Origin: Nectonema munidae
Lineage: Eukaryota; Nematomorpha; Nectonematoida; Nectonematidae
DNA length: 64,000 bases
Reading direction: 5' to 3'
NCBI GenBank assembly: GCA_030549495.1
Contig: JAUIRK010000988.1
Span: 124,001-188,000 of the forward strand
The notes beneath the pieces were generated by a model. It saw nothing but the letters and a program-made list of their open reading frames with translations, searched no databases and had not been told where the DNA came from. Positions 47,701-61,995 of this stretch are shown here, one piece after another (position 1 is the first letter of the stretch; every line of letters begins with the position of its first letter). The translations under genes and the position numbers were made by a program.

Positions 47701-48439
47701 AAATCAATTTTTTCAGGAAAATATCATCAAACAGAAAACATTTTTTTAATGTAGCAATCTTTTTCAAAGCAAGTATGTTACATTTCGAAAAGTAATTGAC
47801 AAATTTGAAATCAAATAGAATAAAATTTTCCCTCTTTCTATATTTATATCATTGTTTTTTTTCAGAATTATTTTTTCAGGAAATTATCATAAAATAGAAA
47901 ATGTTTTCTTACTGTAACAATCTGTTTTCAAATCAATTATGTTACATTTCAAAAAGTAACTGATAAATTTAAAATCAAATAGAATAAATTTTCCGATTTT
48001 CTATAAATATTTGTATTATTGTTTTTTTTTCAAATCAATTTTTTCAGGAAAATATCATCAAACAGAAAACATTTTTTTAATGTAGCAATCTTTTTCAAAG
48101 CAAGTATGTTACATTTCGAAAAGTAATTGACAAATTTGAAATCAAATACAATAAAATTTTCCCTCTTTCTATATTTATATTATTGTTTTTTTTCAGAATT
48201 ATTTTTTCAGGAAATTATCATCAAATAGAAAATGTTTTCTTACAGTAACAATCTGTTTTCAAATCAATTATGTTACATTTAAAAAGTAACGATAAATTTA
48301 AAATAAATAGAAAAATTTTGTTTAAATGTATTTGTATATTGGAAATCCAAACAAAAATTTTTAAACAATCTGTTTTCAAATCAATTATGTTACATTTCAA
48401 AAAGTAACTGATAAATTTAAAATCAAATAAAATAAATTT

Positions 48440-51400
48440 TCCCATTTTCTATAAATAATTGTATTATTGTTTTTTTCGAAACTATTTTTTTCAGGAAAAT
48501 ATCATCAAACAGAAAACATTTTTTAATGTAGCAATCTTTTTCAAAGCGATTTTTTTTAAAGCAATTTTTTCAGATAATTTTTTTAGGAAAATATCATCAA
48601 ACAGAAAACATTTTTTTAATGTAGCAATCTTTTTCAAAGCAAGTATGTTAAATTTGGAAAAGTAATTGACAAATTTGAAATCAAATACAATAAAATTTTC
48701 CCTCTTTCTATATTTATATTATTGTTTTTTTTTCAGGAAATTTTTCTTCTGTAAAATAGAAAATGTTTTCTTACTGTAACAATTTGTTTTCAAATAAATT
48801 ATGTTAAATTTCAAAAAGTAACTGATAAATTTAAAATCAAATAGAATAAATTTTCCCATTTTCTATAAATATTTGTATAAGTTTTTTTTTAAATCAATTT
48901 TTTCAGGAAAATATCATCAAACAGAAAACATTTTTTTAATGTAGCAATCTTTTTCAAAGCAAGTATGTTACATTTCGAAAAGTAATTGACAAATTTGAAA
49001 TCAAATAGAATAAAATTTTCCCTCTTTCTATATTTATATCATTGTTTTTTTTCAGAATTATTTTTTCAGGAAATTATCATCAAATAGAAAATGTTTTCTT
49101 ACTGTAACAATCTGTTTTCAAATCAATTATGTTACATTTCAAAAAGTAACTGATAAATTTAAAATCAAATAGAATAAATTTTCCGATTTTCTATAAATAT
49201 TTGTATTATTGTTTTTTTTTCAAATCAATTTTTTAGGAAAATATCATCAAACAAAACATTTTTTTAATGTAGCAATCTTTTTCAAAGCAAGTATGTTACA
49301 TTTCGAAAAGTAATTGACAAATTTGAAATCAAATACAATAAAATTTTCCCTCTTTCTATATTTATATTATTGTTTTTTTTCAGAATTATTTTTTCAGGAA
49401 ATTATCATCAAATAGAAAATGTTTTCTTACAGTAACAATCTGTTTTCAAATCAATTATGTTACATTTCAAAAAGTAACTGATAAATTTAAAATCAAATAA
49501 AATAAATTTTCCCATTTTCTATAAATAATTGTATTATTGTTTTTTTCGAAACTATTTTTTCAGGAAAATATCATCAAACAGAAAACATTTTTTAATGTAG
49601 CAATCTTTTTCAAAGCGATTTTTTTTAAAGCAATTTTTTCAGATAATTTTTTTAGGAAAATATCATCAAACAGAAAACATTTTTTTAATGTAGCAATCTT
49701 TTTCAAAGCAAGTATGTTAAATTTGGAAAAGTAATTGACAAATTTGAAATCAAATACAATAAAATTTTCCCTCTTTCTATATTTATATTATTGTTTTTTT
49801 TTCAGGAAATTTTTCTTCTGTAAAATAGAAAATGTTTTCTTACTGTAACAATTTGTTTTCAAATAAATTATGTTAAATTTCAAAAAGTAACTGATAAATT
49901 TAAAATCAAATAGAATAAATTTTCCCATTTTCTATAAATATTTGTATAAGTTTTTTTTTAAATCAATTTTTTCAGGAAAATATCATCAAACAGAAAACAT
50001 TTTTTTAATGTAGCAATCTTTTTCAAAGCAAGTATGTTACATTTCGAAAAGTAATTGACAAATTTGAAATCAAATAGAATAAAATTTTCCCTCTTTCTAT
50101 ATTTATATCATTGTTTTTTTTTCAGAATTATTTTTTCAGGAAATTATCATCAAATAGAAAATGTTTTCTTACTGTAACAATCTGTTTTCAAATCAATTAT
50201 GTTACATTTCAAAAAGTAACTGATAAATTTAAAATCAAATAGAATAAATTTTCCGATTTTCTATAAATATTTGTATTATTGTTTTTTTTTCAAATCAATT
50301 TTTTAGGAAAATATCATCAAACAAAACATTTTTTTAATGTAGCAATCTTTTTCAAAGCAAGTATGTTACATTTCGAAAAGTAATTGACAAATTTGAAATC
50401 AAATACAATAAAATTTTCCCTCTTTCTATATTTATATTATTGTTTTTTTTCAGAATTATTTTTTCAGGAAATTATCATCAAATAGAAAATGTTTTCTTAC
50501 AGTAACAATCTGTTTTCAAATCAATTATGTTACATTTCAAAAAGTAACTGATAAATTTAAAATCAAATAAAATAAATTTTCCCATTTTCTATAAATAATT
50601 GTATTATTGTTTTTTTCGAAACTATTTTTTTCAGGAAAATATCATCAAACAGAAAACATTTTTTAATGTAGCAATCTTTTTCAAAGCGATTTTTTTTAAA
50701 GCAATTTTTTCAGATAATTTTTTTAGGAAAATATCATCAAACAGAAAACATTTTTTTAATGTAGCAATCTTTTTCAAAGCAAGTATGTTAAATTTGGAAA
50801 AGTAATTGACAAATTTGAAATCAAATACAATAAAATTTTCCCTCTTTCTATATTTATATTATTGTTTTTTTTTCAGGAAATTTTTCTTCTGTAAAATAGA
50901 AAATGTTTTCTTACTGTAACAATTTGTTTTCAAATAAATTATGTTAAATTTCAAAAAGTAACTGATAAATTTAAAATCAAATAGAATAAATTTTCCCATT
51001 TTCTATAAATATTTGTATAAGTTTTTTTTTAAATCAATTTTTTCAGGAAAATATCATCAAACAGAAAACATTTTTTTAATGTAGCAATCTTTTTCAAAGC
51101 AAGTATGTTACATTTCGAAAAGTAATTGACAAATTTGAAATCAAATAGAATAAAATTTTCCCTCTTTCTATATTTATATCATTGTTTTTTTTCAGAATTA
51201 TTTTTTCAGGAAATTATCATCAAATAGAAAATGTTTTCTTACTGTAACAATCTGTTTTCAAATCAATTATGTTACATTTCAAAAAGTAACTGATAAATTT
51301 AAAATCAAATAGAATAAATTTTCCGATTTTCTATAAATATTTGTATTATTGTTTTTTTTTCAAATCAATTTTTTAGGAAAATATCATCAAACAAAACATT

Positions 51401-51655
51401 TTTTTAATGTAGCAATCTTTTTCAAAGCAAGTATGTTACATTTCGAAAAGTAATTGACAAATTTGAAATCAAATACAATAAAATTTTCCCTCTTTCTATA
51501 TTTATATTATTGTTTTTTTTCAGAATTATTTTTTCAGGAAATTATCATCAAATAGAAAATGTTTTCTTACAGTAACAATCTGTTTTCAAATCAATTATGT
51601 TACATTTCAAAAAGTAACTGATAAATTTAAAATCAAATAAAATAAATTTTCCCAT
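48440..51655 (+). repeat. Higher-order repeat, three near-identical ~1.07-kb units
   Basis: The marker variant recurs at about 48468, 49537 and 50608, and the seven or so monomers between are nearly identical in order and sequence, including a shared four-base loss (AAACAAAACATT). Elsewhere the marker recurs at 44793, 45676, 54136, 56029, 57610, 59322, 62058 and 63915 with irregular spacing. Confidence 0.85.
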
Positions 51656-54600
51656 TTTCTATAAATATTTGTATAAATATTTGTATTATTGAATTTTTTT
51701 TTTCAGATCAATTTTTTTAGGAAAATATCATCAAACAGAAAACATTTTTTTAATGTAGCAATCTTTTTCAAAGCAAGTATGTTAAATTTGAAAAGTAATT
51801 GACAAATTTGAAATCAAATACAATAAAATTTTCCCTCTTTCTATATTTATATTATTTTTTTTTTTTCAGGAAATTTTTCTTCTGTAAAATAGAAAATGTT
51901 TTCTTACTGTAACAATTTGTTTTCAAATCAATTATGTTAAATTTCAAAAAGTAACTGATAAATTTAAAATCAAATAGAATAAATTTTCCCATTTTCTATA
52001 AATATTTGTATAAGTTTTTTTTTAAATCAATTTTTTCAGGAAAATATCATCAAACAGAAAACATTTTTTTAATGTAGCAATCTTTTTCAAAGCAAGTATG
52101 TTACATTTCGAAAAGTAATTGACAAATTTGAAATCAAATAGAATAAAATTTTCCCTCTTTCTATATTTATATCATTGTTTTTTTTCAGAATTATTTTTTC
52201 AGGAAATTATCATCAAATAGAAAATGTTTTCTTACTGTAACAATCTGTTTTCAAATCAATTATGTTACATTTCAAAAAGTAACTGAAAAATTTAAAATCA
52301 AATAGAATAAATTTTCCGATTTTCTATAAATATTTGTATTATTGTTTTTTTTTCAAATCAATTTTTTAGGAAAATATCATCAAACAAAACATTTTTTTAA
52401 TGTAGCAATCTTTTTCAAAGCAAGTATGTTACATTTCGAAAAGTAATTGACAAATTTGAAATCAAATACAATAAAATTTTCCCTCTTTCTATATTTATAT
52501 TATTGTTTTTTTTCAGAATTATTTTTTCAGGAAATTATCATCAAATAGAAAATGTTTTCTTACAGTAACAATCTGTTTTCAAATCAATTATGTTACATTT
52601 CAAAAAGTAACTGATAAATTTAAAATCAAATAAAATAAATTTTCCCATTTTCTATAAATAATTGTATTATTGTTTTTTTCGAAACTATTTTTTTCAGGAA
52701 AATATCATCAAACAGAAAACATTTTTTTAATGTAGCAATCTTTTTCAAAGCAAGTATGTTAAATTTGGAAAAGTAATTGACAAATTTGAAATCAAATACA
52801 ATAAAATTTTCCCTCTTTCTATATTTATATTATTGTTTTTTTTCAGAATTATTTTTTCAGGAAATTATCATAAAATAGAAAATGTTTTCTTACTGTAACA
52901 ATCTGTTTTCAAATCAATTATGTTACATTTCAAAAAGTAACTGATAAATTTAAAATCAAATAGAATAAATTTTCCCATTTTCTATAAATATTTGTATTAG
53001 TTTTTTTTCAAATCAATTTTTTCAGGAAAATATCATCAAACAGAAAACATTTTTTTAATGTAGCAATCTTTTTCAAAGCAAGTATGTTACATTTCGAAAA
53101 GTAATTGACAAATTTGAAATCAAATACAATAAAATTTTCCCTCTTTCTATATTTATATTATTGTTTTTTTTCAGAATTATTTTTTCAAGAAATTATCATC
53201 AAATAGAAAATGTTTTCTTACTGTAACAATCTGTTTTCAAATCAATTATACATTTCAAAAAGTAACTGATAAATTTAAAATCAAATAGAATAAATTTTCC
53301 CATTTTCTATAAATATTTGTATTGTTTTTTTTTCAAAAATTTTTTTTAGGAAAATATCATCAAACAGAAAACATTTTTTTAATGTAGCAATCTTTTTCAA
53401 AGCAAGTATGTTACATTTCGAAAAGTAATTGACAAATTTGAAATCAAATACAATAAAATTTTCCCTCTTTCTATATTTATATTATTTTTTTTTTTTCAGA
53501 ATTATTTTTTCAGGAAATTATCATCAAATAGAAAATGTTTTCTTACTGTAACAATCTGTTTTCAAATCAATTATGTTACATTTCAAAAAGTAACTGATAA
53601 ATTTAAAATCAAATAGAATAAATTTTCCGATTTTCTATAAATATTTGTATTATTGTTTTTTTTTCAAATCAATTTTTTTAGGAAAATATCATCAAACAAA
53701 ACATTTTTTTAATGTAGCAATCTTTTTCAAAGCAAGTATGTTACATTTCGAAAAGTAATTGACAAATTTGAAATCAAATACAATAAAATTTTCCCTCTTT
53801 CTATATTTATATTATTGTTTTTTTTCAGTTTTTTTTCAGGAAATTATCATCAAACAGAAAATGTTTTCTTACTGTAACAATCTGTTTTCAAATCAATTAT
53901 GTTACATTTCAAAAAGTAACTGATAAATTTAAAATCAAATAGAATAAATTTTCCGATTTTCTATAAATATTTGTATTATTGTTTTTTTTTCAAATCAATT
54001 TTTTTAGGAAAATATCATCAAACAAAACATTTTTTTAAACAATCTGTTTTCAAATCAATTATGTTACATTTCAAAAATTAACTGATAAATTTAAAATCAA
54101 ATAAAATTTCCCATTTTCTATAAATAATTGTATTATTGTTTTTTTCGAAACTATTTTTTCAGGAAAATATCATCAAACAGAAAACATTTTTTAATGTAGC
54201 AATCTTTTTCAAAGCGATTTTTTTTAAAGCAATTTCTTCAGATAATTTTTTTAGGAAAATATCATCAAACAGAAAACATTTTTTTAATGTAGCAATCTTT
54301 TTCAAAGCAAGTATGTTAAATTTGGAAAAGTAATTGACAAATTTGAAATCAAATACAATAAAATTTTCCCTCTTTCTATATTTATATTATTGTTTTTTTT
54401 TCAGGAAATTTTTCTTCTGTAAAATAGAAAATGTTTTCTTACTGTAACAATTTGTTTTCAAATCAATTATGTTAAATTTCAAAAAGTAACTGATAAATTT
54501 AAAATCAAATAGAATAAATTTTCCCATTTTCTATAAATATTTGTATAAGTTTTTTTTTCAAATCAATTTTTTCAGGAAAATATCATCAAACAGAAAACAT

Positions 54601-56817
54601 TTTTTTAATGTAGCAATCTTTTTCAAAGCAAGTATGTTAAATTTGGAAAAGTAATTGACAAATTTGAAATCAAATACAATAAAATTTTCCCTCTTTCTAT
54701 ATTTATATTATTGTTTTTTTTTTCAGAATTATTTTTTTCAGGAAATTTATCATCAAAATAGAAAATGTTTTCTTACTGTAACAATCTGTTTTCAAATCAA
54801 TTATGTTACATTTCAAAAAGTAACTGATAAATTTAAAATCAAATAGAATAAATTTTCCAATTTTCTATAAATATTTGTATTAGTTTTTTTTCAAATCAAT
54901 TTTTTCAGGAAAATATCATCAAACAGAAAATATTTTTTTAATGTAGCAATCTTTTTCAAAGCAAGTATGTTACATTTCAAAAAGTAATTGACAAATTTGA
55001 AATCAAATCTAATAAATTTTCCCTCTTTCTATATTTATATTATTGTTTTTTTTTCAGAATTATTTTTTCAGGAAATTTTTCTTCTGTAAAATAGAAAATG
55101 TTTTCTTACTGTAACAATCTGTTTTCAAATCAATTATGTTACATTTCAAAAAGTAACTGATAAATTTAAAATCAAATAGAATAAATTTCCCCATTTTCTA
55201 TAAATATTTGTATTATTTTTTTTTCAAATCAATTTTTTCAGGAAAATATCATCAAACAGAACACTTTTTTTTAATGTAGCAATCTTTTTCAAAGCAAGTA
55301 TGTTACATTTCGAAAAGTAATTGACAAATTTGAAATCAAATAGAATAAAATTTTCCCTCTTTCTATATTTATATTATTGTTTTTTTTTCAGAATTATTTT
55401 TTCAGGAAATTATCATCAAATAGAAAATGTTTTCTTACTGTAACAATCTGTTTTCAAATCAATTATGTTACATTTCAAAAAGTAACTGATAAATTTAAAA
55501 TCAAATAGAATAAATTTTCCGATTTTCTATAAATATTTGTATTATTGTTTTTTTTCAAATCAATTTTTTAGGAAAATATCATCAAACAAAACATTTTTTT
55601 AATGTAGCAATCTTTTTCAAAGCAAGTATGTTACATTTCGAAAAGTAATTGACAAATTTGAAATCAAATACAATAAAATTTTCCCTCTTTCTATATTTAT
55701 ATTATTGTTTTTTTTCAGAATTATTTTTTCAGGAAATTATCATCAAATAGAAAATGTTTTCTTACTGTAACAATCTGTTTTCAAATCAATTATGTTACAT
55801 TTCAAAAAGTAACTGATAAATTTAAAATCAAATAGAATAAATTTTCCGATTTTCTATAAATATTTGTATTATTGTTTTTTTTTCAAATCAATTTTTTTAG
55901 GAAAATATCATCAAACAAAACATTTTTTTAAACAATCTGTTTTCAAATCAATTATGTTACATTTCAAAAAGTAACTGATAAATTTAAAATCAAATAAAAT
56001 TTCCCATTTTCTATAAATAATTGTATTATTGTTTTTTTCGAAACTATTTTTTCAGGAAAATATCATCAAACAGAAAACATTTTTTAATGTAGCAATCTTT
56101 TTCAAAGCGATTTTTTTTAAAGCAATTTCTTCAGATAATTTTTTTAGGAAAATATCATCAAACAGAAAACATTTTTTTAATGTAGCAATCTTTTTCAAAG
56201 CAAGTATGTTAAATTTGGAAAAGTAATTGACAAATTTGAAATCAAATACAATAAAATTTTCCCTCTTTCTATATTTATATTATTGTTTTTTTTTCAGGAA
56301 ATTTTTCTTCTGTAAAATAGAAAATGTTTTCTTACTGTAACAATTTGTTTTCAAATCAATTATGTTAAATTTCAAAAAGTAACTGATAAATTTAAAATCA
56401 AATAGAATAAATTTTCCCATTTTCTATAAATATTTGTATAAGTTTTTTTTTAAATCAATTTTTTCAGGAAAATATCATCAAACAGAAAACATTTTTTTAA
56501 TGTAGCAATCTTTTTCAAAGCAAGTATGTTACATTTCGAAAAGTAATTGACAAATTTGAAATCAAATAGAATAAAATTTTCCCTCTTTCTATATTTATAT
56601 TATTGTTTTTTTTTCAGAATTATTTTTTCAGGAAATTATCATCAAATAGAAAATGTTTTCTTACTGTAACAATCTGTTTTCAAATCAATTATGTTACATT
56701 TCAAAAAGTAACTGATAAATTTAAAATCAAATAGAATAAATTTTCCGATTTTCTATAAATATTTGTATTATTGTTTTTTTTCAAATCAATTTTTTAGGAA
56801 AATATCATCAAACAAAA

Positions 56818-59800
56818 CATTTCTTTAATGTAGCAATCTTTTTCAAAGAAAGTATGTTCAATTTGGAAAAGTAATTGACAAATTTGAAATCAAATCTAAT
56901 AAATTTTCCCTCTTTCTATATTTATATTATTGTTTTTTTTCAGAATTATTTTTTCAGGAAATTATCATCAAAAATACAAAATGTTTTCTTTTTGTAACAA
57001 TCTGTTTTCAAATCAATTGTTACATTTCAAAAGGTAACTGATAAATTTAAAATCAAATAGAATAAATTTTCCGATTTTCTATAAATATTTGTATTATTGT
57101 TTTTTTTTCAAATCAATTTTTTTAGGAAAATATCATCAAACAGAAAACATTTTTTAAACAATCTGTTTTCAAATCAATTATGTTACATTTCAAAAAGTAA
57201 CTGATAAATTTAAAATCAAATAAAATAAATTTTCAAATTTGAAATCAAATCTAATAAATTTTCCCTCTTTCTATATTTATATTATTGTTTTTTTTTCAGA
57301 ATTATTTTTTCAGGAAATTATCATCAAATAGAAAATGTTTTCTTTTTGTAACAATCTGTTTTCAAATCAATTATGTTACATTTCAAAAAGTAACTGATAA
57401 ATTTAAAATCAAATAGAATAAATTTTCCGATTTTCTATAAATATTTGTATTATTGTTTTTTTTTCAAATCATTTTTTTTAGGAAAATATCATCAAACAAA
57501 ACATTTTTTTAAACAATCTGTTTTTAAATCAATTATGTTACATTTCAAAAAGTAACTGATAAATTTAAAATCAAATAAAATTTCCCATTTTCTATAAATA
57601 ATTGTATTATTGTTTTTTTCGAAACTATTTTTTCAGGAAAATATCATCAAACAGAAAACATTTTTTAATGTAGCAATCTTTTTCAAAGCGATTTTTTTTA
57701 AAGCAATTTCTTCAGATAATTTTTTTAGGAAAATATCATCAAACAGAAAACATTTTTTTAATGTAGCAATCTTTTTCAAAGCAAGTATGTTAAATTTGGA
57801 AAAGTAATTGACAAATTTGAAATCAAATACAATAAAATTTTCCCTCTTTCTATATTTATATTATTTTTTTTTTTTCAGGAAATTTTTCTTCTGTAAAATA
57901 AAAAATGTTTTCTTACTGTAACAATTTGTTTTCAAATCAATTATGTTAAATTTCAAAAAGTAACTGATAAATTTAAAATCAAATAGAATAAATTTTCCCA
58001 TTTTCTATAAATATTTGTATTATTGTTTTTTTTCAAATCAATTTTTTAGGAAAATATCATCAAACAGAAAACATTTTTTTAATGTAGCAATCTTTTTCAA
58101 AGCAAGTATGTTACATTTCGAAAAGTAATTGACAAATTTGAAATCAAATACAATAAAATTTTCCCTCTTTCTATATTTATATTATTGTTTTTTTTCAGAA
58201 TTATTTTTTCAGGAAATTATCATCAAATAGAAAATGTTTTCTTACTGTAACAATCTGTTTTCAAATCAATTATGTTACATTTCAAAAAGTAACTGATAAA
58301 TTTAAAATCAAATAGAATAAATTTTCCGATTTTCTATAAATATTTGTATTATTGTTTTTTTTCAAATCAATTTTTTAGGAAAATATCATCAAACAAAACA
58401 TTTTTTTAATGAGCAATCTTTTTCAAAGCAATATGTTACATTTCAAAAGTAACTAAATTTAACAAATTATTTTCCTTTTCATTTTTGTTTTTTTTTTCAA
58501 GATTTTGGAAAATACTAAAAAAGAAAACATTTCTTTAATGTAGCAATCTTTTTCAAAGAAAGTATGTTCAATTTGGAAAAGTAATTGACAAATTTGAAAT
58601 CAAATCTAATAAATTTTCCCTCTTTCTATATTTATATTATTGTTTTTTTTCAGAATTATTTTTTCAGGAAATTATCATCAAAAATACAAAATGTTTTCTT
58701 TTTGTAACAATCTGTTTTCAAATCAATTGTTACATTTCAAAAGGTAACTGATAAATTTAAAATCAAATAGAATAAATTTTCCGATTTTCTATAAATATTT
58801 GTATTATTGTTTTTTTTTCAAATCAATTTTTTTAGGAAAATATCATCAAACAGAAAACATTTTTTAAACAATCTGTTTTCAAATCAATTATGTTACATTT
58901 CAAAAAGTAACTGATAAATTTAAAATCAAATAAAATAAATTTTCAAATTTGAAATCAAATCTAATAAATTTTCCCTCTTTCTATATTTATATTATTGTTT
59001 TTTTTTCAGAATTATTTTTTTCAGGAAATTATCATCAAATAGAAAATGTTTTCTTTTTGTAACAATCTGTTTTCAAATCAATTATGTTACATTTCAAAAA
59101 GTAACTGATAAATTTAAAATCAAATAGAATAAATTTTCCGATTTTCTATAAATATTTGTATTATTGTTTTTTTTTCAAATCAATTTTTTTAGGAAAATAT
59201 CATCAAACAAAACATTTTTTTTAAACAATCTGTTTTCAAATCAATTATGTTACATTTCAAAAATTAACTGATAAATTTAAAATCAAATAAAATTTCCCAT
59301 TTTCTATAAATAATTGTATTATTGTTTTTTTCGAAACTATTTTTTCAGGAAAATATCATCAAACAGAAAACATTTTTTAATGTAGCAATCTTTTTCAAAG
59401 CGATTTTTTTTAAAGCAATTTCTTCAGATAATTTTTTTAGGAAAATATCATCAAACAGAAAACATTTTTTTAATGTAGCAATCTTTTTCAAAGCAAGTAT
59501 GTTAAATTTGGAAAAGTAATTGACAAATTTGAAATCAAATACAATAAAATTTTCCCTCTTTCTATATTTATATTATTGTTTTTTTTTCAGGAAATTTTTC
59601 TTCTGTAAAATAGAAAATGTTTTCTTACTGTAACAATTTGTTTTCAAATCAATTATGTTAAATTTCAAAAAGTAACTGATAAATTTAAAATCAAATAGAA
59701 TAAATTTTCCCATTTTCTATAAATATTTGTATAAGTTTTTTTTTAAATCAATTTTTTCAGGAAAATATCATCAAACAGAAAACATTTTTTTAATGTAGCA

Positions 59801-61995
59801 ATCTTTTTCAAAGCAAGTATGTTATATTTCGAAAAGTAATTGACAAATTTGAAATCAAATACAATAAAATTTTCCCTCTTTCTATATTTATATTATTGTT
59901 TTTTTTTCAGAATTATTTTTTCAGGAAATTATCATCAAATAGAAAATGTTTTCTTACTGTAACAATCTGTTTTCAAATCAATTATGTTAAATTTCAAAAA
60001 GTAACTGATAAATTTAAAATCAAATAGAATAAATTTTCCCATTTTCTATAAATATTTGTATTAAGTTTTTTTTCAAATCAATTTTTTCAGGAAAATATCA
60101 TCAAACAGAAAACATTTTTTTAATGTAGCAATCTTTTTCAAAGCAAGTATGTTACATTTCAAAAAGTAATTGACAAATTTGAAATCAAATCTAATAAATT
60201 TTCCCTCTTTCTATATTTATATTATTGTTTTTTTTCAGAATTATTTTTTCAGGAAATTATCGTAAAATAGAAAATGTTTTCTTACTGTAACAATCTGTTT
60301 TCAAATCAATTATGTTACATTTCAAAAAGTAACTGATAAATTTAAAATCAAATAGAATAAATTTCCCCATTTTCTATAAAAATTTGTATTAGTTTTTTTC
60401 AAATCAATTTTTTCAGGAAAATATCATCAAACAGAAAACATTTTTTAATGTAGCAATCTTTTTCAAAGCAAGTATGTTAAATTTGGAAAAGTAATTGACA
60501 AATTTGAAATCAAATACAATAAAATTTTCCCTCTTTCTATATTTATATTATTGTTTTTTTTTTCAGAATTATTTTTTCAGGAAATTATCATCAAATAGAA
60601 AATGTTTTCTTACTGTAACAATCTGTTTTCAAATCAATTATGTTACATTTCAAAAAGTAACTGATAAATTTAAAATCAAATAGAATAAATTTTCCGATTT
60701 TCTATAAATATTTGTATTATTGTTTTTTTTCAAATCAATTTTTTAGGAAAATATCATCAAACAAAACATTTTTTTAATGTAGCAATCTTTTTCAAAGCAA
60801 GTATGTTACATTTCGAAAAGTAATTGACAAATTTGAAATCAAATACAATAAAATTTTCCCTCTTTCTATATTTATATTATTGTTTTTTTTCAGAATTATT
60901 TTTTCAGGAAATTATCATCAAATAGAAAATGTTTTCTTACTGTAACAATCTGTTTTCAAATCAATTATGTTACATTTCAAAAAGTAACTGATAAATTTAA
61001 AATCAAATAGAATAAATTTTCCGATTTTCTATAAATATTTGTATTATTGTTTTTTTTCAAATCAATTTTTTAGGAAAATATCATCAAACAAAACATTTTT
61101 TTAAACAATCTGTTTTCAAATCAATTATGTTACATTTCAAAAAGTAACTGATAAATTTAAAATCAAATAGAATAAATTTTCACATTTTCTATAAATATTT
61201 GTATTATTGTTTTTTTTCAAATCAATTTTTTAGGAAAATATCATCAAACAAAACATTTCTTTAATGTAGCAATCTTTTTCAAAGAAAGTATGTTCAATTT
61301 GGAAAAGTAATTGACAAATTTGAAATCAAATCTAATAAATTTTCCCTCTTTCTATATTTATATTATTGTTTTTTTTCAGAATTATTTTTTCAGGAAATTA
61401 TCATCAAAAATACAAAATGTTTTCTTTTTGTAACAATCTGTTTTCAAATCAATTGTTACATTTCAAAAGGTAACTGATAAATTTAAAATCAAATAGAATA
61501 AATTTTCCGATTTTCTATAAATATTTGTATTATTGTTTTTTTTCAAATCAATTTTTTTAGGAAAATATCATCAAACAGAAAACATTTTTTAAACAATCTG
61601 TTTTCAAATCAATTATGTTACATTTCAAAAAGTAACTGATAAATTTAAAATCAAATAAAATAAATTTTCAAATTTGAAATCAAATCTAATAAATTTTCCC
61701 TCTTTCTATATTTATATTATTGTTTTTTTTTCAGAATTATTTTTTCAGGAAATTATCATCAAATAGAAAATGTTTTCTTTTTGTAACAATCTGTTTTCAA
61801 ATCAATTATGTTACATTTCAAAAAGTAACTGATAAATTTAAAATCAAATAGAATAAATTTTCCGATTTTCTATAAATATTTGTATTATTGTTTTTTTTTC
61901 AAATCAATTTTTTTAGGAAAATATCATCAAACAAAACATTTTTTTTAAACAATCTGTTTTCAAATCAATTATGTTACATTTCAAAAATTAACTGA
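56818..61995 (+). repeat. Second higher-order unit of the satellite, three copies
   Basis: A block with the diagnostic variants CAAAGAAAGTATGTTCAATT and CATCAAAAATACAAAATG occurs at about 56818-57500, 58530-59235 and 61253-61995, each followed by the marker variant within a few hundred bases. Spacing is 1.7 and 2.7 kb. Confidence 0.75.

Noticed and set aside
48308-48362. Small inverted repeat (AAAAATTTTGTTT with AAACAAAAATTTTT) interrupting the satellite
   Set aside because: Too short and too low in complexity to call as an element; kept only as part of the eroded monomer region.
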